Shown piece after piece: positions 1-5,793 of a stretch of 5,793 bases of DNA. Origin of the DNA: Acetofilamentum sp. (GTDB taxonomy: Bacteria; Bacteroidota; Bacteroidia; Bacteroidales; JAADGE01). A program made the translations under genes and the position numbers. The notes beneath the pieces are model-generated. The model made no database searches. It had not been told where the DNA came from and saw nothing but the letters and a program-made list of their open reading frames with translations. The stretch spans positions 1 to 5,793 of the forward strand of contig DYOJ01000161.1 in the NCBI GenBank assembly GCA_020720705.1, read 5' to 3'. Numbering within the stretch: the first letter of the stretch is position 1; every line of letters starts with the position of its first letter.

Positions 1-29
1 TAAATACTAAAATCTAACGAAGTATTGTG

Positions 30-63
30 AAAAAAATATCCGCAAAAGTAAAAAAATATCCGC
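30..63 (+). repeat. 14-bp direct repeat upstream of smpB
   Basis: The 14-mer AAAAAAATATCCGC occurs exactly twice, at 30-43 and 50-63, with a period of 20 bp (about two helical turns). It lies directly upstream of the smpB -7 element, where activator or repressor half-sites would sit, but a local duplication of an A-rich tract is equally possible. Confidence 0.6.
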
Positions 64-80
64 TCATCAATAAAAAGATG

Positions 81-88
81 TATTTTTG
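81..88 (+). promoter_or_regulatory. Probable Bacteroidota -7 element for smpB
   Basis: TATTTTTG fits the TAnnTTTG consensus exactly and ends 7 nt before ATG 96, so the smpB transcript would be leaderless or have a leader of only a few bases. I see no TTTG/TTG at the expected position (about 57-60), so the -33 half is missing or weak. This placement supports ATG 96 over the upstream GTG at 27. Confidence 0.5.
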
Positions 89-95
89 CAACATT

Positions 96-569
96 ATGGC
101 AGAACGAATAAACATAAGAAATAAAAAAGCATATCACGATTTTTTTATCGAAGATAAATTTGAGGCAGGGATTCAACTATACGGCACCGAGATTAAATCA
201 ATACGTGCCGGTAAAGTAGGGTTGACGGATTCGTATTGTGTGCTTTTACCGATGCCGGGCAAAGCCGAACGCAAAGAAATGTGGATAAAAATGAATATCT
301 CGGAATATTCTCACGGAAATTTGAACAATCACGAGCCTCGCCGCGACAGGAAATTGTTGCTCAAAGCCCGTGAAATTTCAAAAATCGAACGCAAAACGCA
401 AGGAAAAGGCACCTCTGTTATTCCTTTGCGTATCTACATAAACGAGAAGGGCTTAGCAAAAGTCGAAATTGCAATTGCCACAGGTAAAAAGCAATTTGAT
501 AAACGCGAAACCCTCAAACAAAATGATTCTAAGCGCGAGATGGACAGAGTAATGAAAAAAAACAATTGA
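96..569 (+). CDS. smpB: SsrA-binding protein SmpB (trans-translation factor)
   Basis: SmpB binds tmRNA (SsrA) and, with EF-Tu, brings it to ribosomes stalled on non-stop mRNAs, so the nascent peptide is tagged for degradation and the ribosome is freed; it acts in the cytoplasm. The 157 aa product shows the family's landmarks in order: INIRNKKAYHDF (5-16), GTEIKSIRAGK (30-40), RRDRKLLL (82-89), IPLRIYINEKGLAKVEIA (109-126) and GKKQFDKRETLK (130-141), then the basic C-terminal tail KREMDRVMKK that folds into the ribosomal mRNA channel. Length is near the usual 150-160 aa. The frame is open back to a GTG at 27, but the 23 extra residues would be translated from a low-complexity direct repeat and the promoter -7 element, so ATG 96 is preferred. 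A loop at about residues 51-61 looks a few residues longer than in Bacteroidota SmpBs I recall. The identification is secure; the loop remark is from memory. Confidence 0.97.
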   Translation: MAERINIRNKKAYHDFFIEDKFEAGIQLYGTEIKSIRAGKVGLTDSYCVLLPMPGKAERKEMWIKMNISEYSHGNLNNHEPRRDRKLLLKAREISKIERKTQGKGTSVIPLRIYINEKGLAKVEIAIATGKKQFDKRETLKQNDSKREMDRVMKKNN

Positions 570-593
570 TTTTCGTAAAATATTCTGTTCTTA

Positions 594-625
594 TTTGCTT
601 AAGTCATAAATAATTTACATTTTTG
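594..625 (+). promoter_or_regulatory. Bacteroidota-type promoter of the large helicase-like gene
   Basis: TTTG at 594-597, a 20-nt spacer, then CATTTTTG at 618-625, one mismatch from TAnnTTTG. Predicted transcription start is about 631-634, giving a leader of about 20 nt that is A-rich and contains TACCCCCAAAG without a Shine-Dalgarno, as is common in this phylum. The promoter lies in the 84-bp gap after smpB, so the large gene can be transcribed independently of smpB. Confidence 0.6.
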
Positions 626-653
626 CATTGAAATAAAAAATACCCCCAAAGAA

Positions 654-3600
654 ATGCAACAACAAGCCGGTTATTACACAGAATCTGTGCAGCAGTTGTT
701 TACGCAGCGTCATTACACCGACACGGTGCGCCCGTTGCTGAATTTACTTTCAAATTTTGAACTGACTACAAACCTGAAATTTCAGAAAAAACTGAAACAT
801 CCGATACTATCTGTACTTAATAACCTATTAGTCAGGTCTCTACCCGCTCCCAACACTGCATATATTCACGAAAAACTTGAGTCGGCATTTGCGAGTACCG
901 AACGACAAGTTAATACGGACGGCGATGTGCGTTATATGTTCAAATCAGATGAGCTTAAAGAACAATTATTCAGAGCGTTTCATTCTTTGCCTGTCTATCC
1001 CCAAAACACAAAAGAACTTGAAGATAATTCGTTTGCCGGATTGTTACACAGTAAATTATTTTCGGCTTATATCGGAGCCTATTTTTCGAAACACTTAAAT
1101 AACCGAACACGCTACGCCGACCTGTCAATTCCGGAAGAAGAACAAACTGATGCTCACGCAAATTTTGGTTCGGAGATAATTCCGTTTTTTCTAAAATTTC
1201 CGTATCCCGTAAATCAGCGCAAAGGTTTAATTATAGAACTTGACCTCGCCGAAAACGAGTTGAATATAGATTATATCACCTTGCAAGCCAAAGCAAAATT
1301 TGCCGAAGCCACAGGATACGAACTCATTGTGATAAAAAAATCAAATCCGGAAGAAGGATTATTACGTTTGCAAACCTTCACATTTAATCCGTTTTTTGAT
1401 ACCCTGGCACGAAACCACGAAGCACCTTTGCATTTGAAAACACAAGGTAAAACAGCAATGCAAACAGCACTTAGTCCTTTTGGGGCGGCAGCCATTCAAA
1501 AAGTATTGATTGAATTGATTTGCTCCGGAATACTCGACCTGAAAAAAGAACGTTGGAAAATAGCTGTTGCCGAGCAGGATGTCCCGGCAGGATGCCTTGC
1601 AATAGACGATTTTCAAACAAGCTACAAACACCTTTGCAGGCTCGCACAATTGCCTTATGATTTGCCTGAAATTGAACTTAGCATTTTTGCGTCCGAATGG
1701 TTTGCCGACTCTCCGTTACATTCTGTTAAAACATACGAAATCAATACACTAACAGACCATAACGATTTTGATATTGTCATAGACTATTCTGCTTTGCTTG
1801 CAGAATCGAACGAATCGGCAAAAGAAATTGCACCGAACACTGTTCGTATCAGGCGCACACTACTCACACACGAACCACAAAACACCCTTAAATTCGCACA
1901 GCCCATTAATTGGAAGGGGTTTGACAAATATGATGATTCTACCGTAAGAGAATCTGTCAATTATTTGCTGACAAGCCTTTTAAGACGCGAAAAACTCACC
2001 CCTGATGAGCTTTCACTGTTAAGAAAAATAAATTCAACACCAACGTGCCTCGCAGTGAGCATGTCCGATTCCGAAAAAATGACAGCCACGCTGTTTTCCA
2101 TATTTTTGAACGCAGGGTTAAGTTTGTTAATACCTGTCAATGAGATTGTTGCCGAAAATTGGAAAAGAGTATTGAATTCAAACAACATCGAATCCTACGC
2201 ACATATCAACAGCGCACATCACGGCACGAAAGAAAAACACTCGGCACATACAAGAATTGCACGCAACAATTTGCAATTATGTATCCTATCTCCCGAACAG
2301 GCATATACAAAATCTGTTCTACAACTTATTGAAGAACAGACAAATAACAAGGGTAATACCGCATTATTAATCATTGACGGAATACACGAATGTGCTGAAA
2401 CTGCACCCGAATTTAACACCTACAAAGGAAACTTATCAAACTTATATTCTGAAATTAAAAAGCTGAATAAAAACAAGTTACGTTTTATCGGCTTTGCACC
2501 TGTAAGCACATATCTCTACGAATCAGAGTGGGCAAATCTTTTCGGGATATTACCCGAAGAAATCCTTGAATCGCAAAAAACAGTTCCGGAATTTGAATTT
2601 AAGGTTGTAAATGTAGAAACCAATGCAGAAGAAGGTGCATCGGATTCGTACGAACGCCGACAAATGTTCAGCAATACATTATTAAAAACCCTCACAAATT
2701 ATTTGGCACAAAATCGTTCGGCATCCAAAAAAATACTTATCGTGCCAAACAAAACAGGCACATTCGGTTTTACGGATACGAACGGAACTACACTGACCGA
2801 GCGTTTGAAAGTTGAAATACCTGATTTACAGACAGTAGAAATAAATTCAGTGTGCGAATACGGCGAATATAGCGGCAATAATGAATCTATATCAACATCG
2901 GTATCTGAATTTTTTAAATTTTCAAACTCAAAAGCAGAACTGATTTTAGTTCCGTCAATATATTTACCTGATTTTACGGATGTTGAAATTTCGGAAGTGC
3001 TGTTTTTTAACATTCCTGCATCACCCGAGCAATTGCAAATGACACGCTTGATGTTGCGCGAAAATCCGGGCACACCCCGAATTACGTTTTTTTATGACAG
3101 CAAAGAAATCAGCACTTACGAACTCAGCGCGACAACCCTCGAAGACGGAACGGTTGAACGGATGGAGGAAATCAGACGAACATCGCCGCATGTTTTTTAC
3201 AATACTCAAACCATTCTGAAACATTTTCCCGGTCGCCAAAAAGAAATTCAACTTGTAACCGAATTATTGCTGCAAATTGAACAAGCCAACACAATTCCCG
3301 CAAGAAGCATCGAACGCCGTATTGAAGACGAATACAGCATCAGAACTGAGCTTGCCGCACATCCGGTTCAAAATCCGTTTCAATTACATTTGAATATCGG
3401 AACGAAAACTTATGGATTTATTGACTTCCGAAACGGAAATATTGTAACAAGAAACAGCAGTTTTGACAGAAAAACATCGGGCGATATTTTGGAATTTTTG
3501 AAAACGGAAATTCGTAAACGATACGGCGATAATTCGAGTTTTTTTGAGATATTATTCAGTAAAAACAAACGACACAGCACATCAGGTATCGAAAATATGC

Positions 3601-4667
3601 TCAACAGAATGCGCATTGACGAAGACGGACGCATGGAAATCGGACTCGGAAATAGTGTTGCCGATGATTTGTCGGAATTATTAGAGATTCACTTTCCGCA
3701 ACAATTTGACATTGAGAAAGTTACAAATGCACTCGAACAACCGGATTTTATTGCTTGTTACTCTCAGTTATCGAAAACCGGAGACATCGGTTTGGTTACA
3801 CAAGAGGTTGATATTGAGAAAGAAGTGAAAGCAGCTTTCAACAAATATCGAAATATTGACCTTACTCTGTTGGCACTGTATCGGTTGAAAACCATTGGTG
3901 CAGTTGCAAGTTTTCGTGTAAACTACGGTGCAGAAAGTGCAGAGGTTTTCCTGCACAAAATACCGTCGAGCGATTACAAAGAGCATGTTCAAAACTATAT
4001 GTCTAAGTTTTTGACTATCAGCGAAACTGCAACGCAGATGAACGGCTTTGCAAATTATTCCGGCGACACCGTATTGCAAAAATCAGTCTTTCGACTTATC
4101 AATTTTATTTACGACTTTGAAGTAAATGAAATCGGGAAATCCATTAGCCTGACCGACAAAATTATCAAACAAATTTCAACAGGAAAATATCCCGGCGATA
4201 CAAAAAACATACCGTATATCGAATTGAAAATGAAATATTTGCATGATTTGATGTCGAAATCAGACTCTGCACCTTTCGATACGGCATTAAAATTCACCAG
4301 ACAAACAGGTGCTGTAATTTCTGAGCGTAAACACCTTAGAAACAGCGTTTCAAGTGCAATTACTCAAAAACCGGATTCTTTGCTGTTTCGACTTTTAGCG
4401 GCTTGCTCCGAAGTTGCACAAACCAATAAAGCCGGTTCGGATTTTGAACCGAAAGTTTCGGAACTCGCAAATATTTTCTCGGAAATTGAATCCGTTGAAA
4501 CAACCTACCCGGAAGAGCAACAGGCAAAAAAAATAACACTTTTAGAACATATTTTTTCGGCTCAGCCGGACATCAGAGAAGATATTGAACCCCTATTTTT
4601 CCTGAAATCACACGTTGATTGGCTCGAAAAGTTTAATGCAGAATACTTTGCCGGACTATTTAAGTAA
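654..4667 (+). CDS. Large degenerate nuclease/RecQ-like helicase protein (putative pseudoenzyme)
   Basis: I read this intact 1337 aa protein as an inactivated relative of large superfamily-2 RecQ-type helicases with an N-terminal nuclease domain. Residues 183-230 resemble a PD-(D/E)XK core (GLIIELD, 191-197; helix with K213; GYELIVI, 221-227). Helicase domain 1 is about 423-630: the Walker A position reads MSDSEKM (470-476) instead of PTGGGKS, keeping only the lysine; motif Ia is LLIPVNEI (491-498); motif II is IDGIHEC (574-580) where RecQ has DEAHC, losing the catalytic Glu; motif III is FAPVST (614-619). Domain 2 is about 692-815: LIVPNKTGTFG (695-705); VPSIYLPDFT (766-775) replaces ATxAFGMGID; QMTRLMLRE (795-803) replaces QExGRAGRD. 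The C-terminal part keeps ALYRLKTIGAV (1074-1084) and FIYDFEV (1151-1157), segments I associate with this family. No signal peptide or membrane helix is seen. ATP hydrolysis and nuclease activity are probably lost; binding or scaffolding is inferred. It is followed by a coiled-coil membrane protein gene. Confidence 0.7.
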   Translation: MQQQAGYYTESVQQLFTQRHYTDTVRPLLNLLSNFELTTNLKFQKKLKHPILSVLNNLLVRSLPAPNTAYIHEKLESAFASTERQVNTDGDVRYMFKSDELKEQLFRAFHSLPVYPQNTKELEDNSFAGLLHSKLFSAYIGAYFSKHLNNRTRYADLSIPEEEQTDAHANFGSEIIPFFLKFPYPVNQRKGLIIELDLAENELNIDYITLQAKAKFAEATGYELIVIKKSNPEEGLLRLQTFTFNPFFDTLARNHEAPLHLKTQGKTAMQTALSPFGAAAIQKVLIELICSGILDLKKERWKIAVAEQDVPAGCLAIDDFQTSYKHLCRLAQLPYDLPEIELSIFASEWFADSPLHSVKTYEINTLTDHNDFDIVIDYSALLAESNESAKEIAPNTVRIRRTLLTHEPQNTLKFAQPINWKGFDKYDDSTVRESVNYLLTSLLRREKLTPDELSLLRKINSTPTCLAVSMSDSEKMTATLFSIFLNAGLSLLIPVNEIVAENWKRVLNSNNIESYAHINSAHHGTKEKHSAHTRIARNNLQLCILSPEQAYTKSVLQLIEEQTNNKGNTALLIIDGIHECAETAPEFNTYKGNLSNLYSEIKKLNKNKLRFIGFAPVSTYLYESEWANLFGILPEEILESQKTVPEFEFKVVNVETNAEEGASDSYERRQMFSNTLLKTLTNYLAQNRSASKKILIVPNKTGTFGFTDTNGTTLTERLKVEIPDLQTVEINSVCEYGEYSGNNESISTSVSEFFKFSNSKAELILVPSIYLPDFTDVEISEVLFFNIPASPEQLQMTRLMLRENPGTPRITFFYDSKEISTYELSATTLEDGTVERMEEIRRTSPHVFYNTQTILKHFPGRQKEIQLVTELLLQIEQANTIPARSIERRIEDEYSIRTELAAHPVQNPFQLHLNIGTKTYGFIDFRNGNIVTRNSSFDRKTSGDILEFLKTEIRKRYGDNSSFFEILFSKNKRHSTSGIENMLNRMRIDEDGRMEIGLGNSVADDLSELLEIHFPQQFDIEKVTNALEQPDFIACYSQLSKTGDIGLVTQEVDIEKEVKAAFNKYRNIDLTLLALYRLKTIGAVASFRVNYGAESAEVFLHKIPSSDYKEHVQNYMSKFLTISETATQMNGFANYSGDTVLQKSVFRLINFIYDFEVNEIGKSISLTDKIIKQISTGKYPGDTKNIPYIELKMKYLHDLMSKSDSAPFDTALKFTRQTGAVISERKHLRNSVSSAITQKPDSLLFRLLAACSEVAQTNKAGSDFEPKVSELANIFSEIESVETTYPEEQQAKKITLLEHIFSAQPDIREDIEPLFFLKSHVDWLEKFNAEYFAGLFK

Positions 4668-4674
4668 ATTTCAG

Positions 4675-4706
4675 TTTGTAATATTTAAAAATTCGGCATA
4701 TATTTA
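4675..4706 (+). promoter_or_regulatory. Bacteroidota-type promoter of the coiled-coil gene
   Basis: TTTG at 4675-4678, a 20-nt spacer, then TATATTTA at 4699-4706, one mismatch (final G to A) from TAnnTTTG. Predicted start is about 4712-4715, leaving a leader of about 30 nt. The leader shares the 11-mer AAAAAATACCC (4714-4724) with the leader of the large gene (635-645). Geometry and leader motif match the upstream gene's promoter, suggesting co-expression. Confidence 0.5.
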
Positions 4707-4744
4707 CCCCCCAAAAAAATACCCAAAATCAAAGAGAGAATCGT

Positions 4745-5446
4745 ATGAAAGAAAAAATTAATCAAGAATTAATTCGTCTGCAACAAGAACTCAACAAATT
4801 ACAAACCGCAACGGAGCAACTCAGTAAAGCAGAGACAGCCTCAACGAATGTTATTGCGGCTTCTGCTGATTTAAAAACAGCTTTTGGTGAATCCTTGTCG
4901 AAAGTTACCAAAATTGCAGAAACGTTTTTTGCGGACAGCCAAACCGACACGCAAACGCAATTGAACAACGCTCTGAATCTACATAAAATTGATTTAGAAC
5001 AACTTATCGTCAATTTAACTGATTTGCATAAAGGTATTCAACAAAGTGAAATGGGCTTGACTTACCATTTGAATACGCTTGCCTTGTCGCACAAAGAGCA
5101 AATTGAAGCAGTCAATAAATTACTTCGAAATTATTTGGACCTTGCAAGTTCAACCGCCAAGTTGGCAGACAAAATTGACTCAGTTGATTTTCCGGCTAAT
5201 TTAGACAAAATTTCTGCAAATATCAGCGAAATAAACACCGAACTGCGCACAGTAAAAACTGAAATTGCGTCCTTGAATCCTGTTTTTTCCGCGTTTGACA
5301 GACGGCTTAAAAAAAGCAACCGGAAAATGAATACCGCATTAATTTTCGGAATTTCTGCGTTGATTATCATAACGCTCGGAGTATGGCAAACAGTTATTGC
5401 GCCCAAATTTCCTGATTTAGATTTATTTACATTACTCGGACTGTAA
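4745..5446 (+). CDS. Coiled-coil protein with single C-terminal transmembrane helix
   Basis: I do not recognise a named family. The 233 aa product is helical almost throughout. A first coiled-coil-like segment runs about 5-35 (LQQELNKLQ), a middle helical region about 40-120, and a second coiled coil about 122-185 containing KIDSVDFPANLDKI (143-156), a motif that looks conserved in coiled-coil proteins of this kind (from memory). A basic stretch RRLKKSNRK (186-194) precedes one hydrophobic helix (about 197-219), leaving only about 14 residues after it. There is no N-terminal signal, so the positive-inside rule predicts a tail-anchored inner-membrane protein with the coiled coil in the cytoplasm. 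It starts 77 bp after the large helicase-like gene; a weak GAGAG at 4734-4738 is 6 nt before ATG 4745. It may recruit the large protein to the membrane or oligomerise with it, which is inference. Alternatives are a generic structural or chemotaxis-like coiled-coil protein. Confidence 0.8.
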   Translation: MKEKINQELIRLQQELNKLQTATEQLSKAETASTNVIAASADLKTAFGESLSKVTKIAETFFADSQTDTQTQLNNALNLHKIDLEQLIVNLTDLHKGIQQSEMGLTYHLNTLALSHKEQIEAVNKLLRNYLDLASSTAKLADKIDSVDFPANLDKISANISEINTELRTVKTEIASLNPVFSAFDRRLKKSNRKMNTALIFGISALIIITLGVWQTVIAPKFPDLDLFTLLGL

Positions 5447-5515
5447 ACTTTTTGGCGCAATGCTTAGTTTTATACTGTTTATGGTTTACAGTTGAGAGTT
5501 TACATGCAGTATAAA
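5440..5515. repeat. Two interleaved 9-bp inverted repeats after the coiled-coil gene
   Basis: ACTGTAAAC (5440-5448) pairs perfectly with GTTTACAGT (5484-5492), and TTTATACTG (5469-5477) pairs perfectly with CAGTATAAA (5507-5515). The order A-B-A'-B' means the two stems are either mutually exclusive or form a pseudoknot in RNA. The first arm overlaps the stop codon of the coiled-coil gene. There is no U-run after either stem, so a standard Rho-independent terminator is not supported; an RNA-end or processing structure is possible. Confidence 0.4.
5474..5501 (+). repeat. Degenerate 7-bp tandem repeat (about 4 copies)
   Basis: Four consecutive heptamers follow ANNGTTT in exact 7-bp phase: ACTGTTT at 5474, ATGGTTT at 5481, ACAGTTG at 5488 and AGAGTTT at 5495. 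Such heptad microsatellites occur, to my recollection, in intergenic DNA of Bacteroidota. No function is assigned. It overlaps the interleaved inverted repeats, whose pairing may partly be a by-product of this repetition. Confidence 0.55.
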
Positions 5516-5546
5516 TGGTTAATGATTAATTTCAGATAACTGTTCT

Positions 5547-5578
5547 GTTTATCCGTTTATTTGTTTAATCGTTTAATT
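5547..5578 (+). repeat. Degenerate 8-bp tandem repeat (4 copies)
   Basis: Four octamers begin with GTTTA in exact 8-bp register at 5547, 5555, 5563 and 5571; the three following bases vary (TCC, TTT, ATC, ATT). The block is distinct in period from the heptad block about 50 bp upstream. It lies between the coiled-coil gene and the next promoter; the stretch from 5579 to about 5663 holds nothing else I can identify. Confidence 0.65.
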
Positions 5579-5694
5579 TACAATGATTTTCAACAGAATT
5601 TCTACTTAATTTCCACCAAATTTCCTAATGACCAATCTCAATCTGTTACCGATTAATGTATAATATTTAGAACGATGTCGAAATAAAAAATTAA

Positions 5695-5726
5695 TTTGCA
5701 TAAGAATTAAAAAACTTGTAATTTTG
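5695..5726 (+). promoter_or_regulatory. Strong Bacteroidota promoter for the downstream gene
   Basis: TTTG at 5695-5698, a 20-nt spacer, then TAATTTTG at 5719-5726, a perfect TAnnTTTG. Predicted start is about 5732-5735, inside the right arm of the inverted repeat, leaving a leader of about 40 nt to ATG 5773. This is the best consensus match in the window and uses the same 20-nt spacing as the promoters at 594-625 and 4675-4706. Confidence 0.7.
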
Positions 5727-5739
5727 AATCGTTCTAAAT
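5721..5739. promoter_or_regulatory. 19-bp operator-like dyad over the -7 element
   Basis: ATTTTGAATCGTTCTAAAT is an imperfect palindrome: 7 of 9 base pairs around the central C are complementary, giving ATTTnGAAnnnTTCnAAAT. It covers most of the -7 element and the predicted start site, the usual place for a repressor. A looser 20-bp relative, ATTTnGA-N6-TCnAAAT, lies at 5665-5684. The size resembles metalloregulator (Fur or DtxR type) boxes, but the regulator's identity is inference. Confidence 0.45.
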
Positions 5740-5774
5740 AAGACCAAAATTAAGACCAAAATTAAGACCAAAAT
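5739..5774 (+). repeat. Three exact 12-bp direct repeats in the leader of the downstream gene
   Basis: TAAGACCAAAAT is repeated three times without mismatch at 5739-5750, 5751-5762 and 5763-5774. The array starts in the right arm of the inverted repeat and ends at the AT of the proposed start codon ATG 5773. It therefore forms nearly the whole 5' leader. It could be a tandem binding site or a slippage-prone tract that alters leader length in 12-nt steps. Confidence 0.9.
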
Positions 5775-5793
5775 GTTACAAGAAATATTAACA
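5773..5793 (+). CDS. Start of an unidentified downstream gene (partial)
   Basis: ATG 5773 opens a frame reading MLQEILT that is cut by the window edge. Support comes from its context: a perfect-consensus promoter about 40 nt upstream, an operator-like dyad and a repeat array leading directly into the ATG. There is no Shine-Dalgarno, which is ordinary for this phylum. Seven codons are too few to name a product, and the real start could lie further downstream. Confidence 0.45.

Larger units (their letters stand above)
5664..5740. repeat. 13-bp perfect inverted repeat bracketing a promoter
   Basis: The left arm TATTTAGAACGAT (5664-5676) and right arm ATCGTTCTAAATA (5728-5740) are exact reverse complements, separated by 51 bp that contain the entire TTTG-N20-TAATTTTG promoter. 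A chance 13-bp match this close is unlikely even in AT-rich DNA. Two explanations fit: an invertible promoter segment of the kind known in Bacteroides, or two copies of one regulator's operator in opposite orientation. The short 51-bp spacer argues somewhat for operators. Confidence 0.8.

Noticed and set aside
3..26. Small hairpin (AATACT/AGTATT) as a terminator of an upstream gene
   Set aside because: Only a 6-bp AT-rich stem with a 12-nt loop and no U-run follows; too weak to call.
27..95. GTG 27 (or ATG 78) as an upstream start of smpB
   Set aside because: The extension is low-complexity, runs through the direct repeat and the -7 element, and has no counterpart in SmpB proteins, which begin close to the INIRNKKA segment.
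570..653. tmRNA (ssrA) or a tRNA next to smpB
   Set aside because: The 84-bp gap shows no tRNA-like ends or TTC loop and is fully accounted for by a promoter and A-rich leader.
877..4297. Short open frames on the - strand and in the +1 frame inside the large gene
   Set aside because: All are under 130 codons, lie wholly within the 1337-codon frame, lack promoters or family resemblance, and look like shadows.
654..4667. Calling the large gene recQ or an active ATP-dependent helicase
   Set aside because: The Walker A glycines, motif II Glu, motif III and first motif VI Arg are all substituted, and no RQC or HRDC domain is recognisable, so an active-helicase name would mislead.
4762..5460. Minus-strand open frames opposite the coiled-coil gene
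   Set aside because: They mirror the helical coding strand, are rich in Ser/Val/Ala from reversed codons, and have no start-site context.
5659..5664. TATAAT as an E. coli-type -10 box
   Set aside because: No matching -35 element is seen, and promoters in this phylum use TAnnTTTG; the hexamer is expected by chance in AT-rich DNA.

Overview
The window looks like chromosomal DNA from a member of the Bacteroidota, probably Bacteroidales-like. It is AT-rich. Its promoter-like sites match the Bacteroidota sigma factor consensus (TTTG or TTG, a spacer of about 20 nt, then TAnnTTTG) rather than the E. coli -35/-10 pattern. Leaders are A-rich with little or no Shine-Dalgarno, and the one firmly recognised protein, SmpB, has a Bacteroidota-type sequence. 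All genes lie on the + strand.

Layout: 96-569 is smpB (trans-translation factor). 654-4667 is a very large intact gene (1337 aa). I read it as an inactivated member of a family of large nuclease plus RecQ-like helicase proteins: the domain order and the surroundings of each motif can be followed, but the Walker A glycines, the DEAD-box glutamate, motif III and the first arginine of motif VI are replaced. 4745-5446 encodes a 233 aa coiled-coil protein with a single membrane helix at its C-terminus. 5447-5793 is mainly non-coding. It holds degenerate 7-bp and 8-bp tandem repeats, a 13-bp inverted repeat bracketing a promoter, a 19-bp operator-like dyad, three exact 12-bp direct repeats, and probably the first seven codons of another gene running off the right edge.

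How the genes may work together: the large gene and the coiled-coil gene each have their own promoter with the same geometry (TTTG, exactly 20 nt, TAnnTTTG-like) and share an A-tract plus TACCC leader motif. They therefore look like a co-expressed two-gene module rather than a simple operon. The working hypothesis is a membrane-anchored coiled-coil protein paired with a catalytically dead helicase/nuclease scaffold. This might be a sensor, a regulator of an active paralogue, or part of a defence system, but no function is demonstrated here. smpB appears to be an unrelated housekeeping neighbour. The downstream gene has the strongest promoter in the window, placed inside an inverted repeat that suggests either repressor control or DNA inversion.
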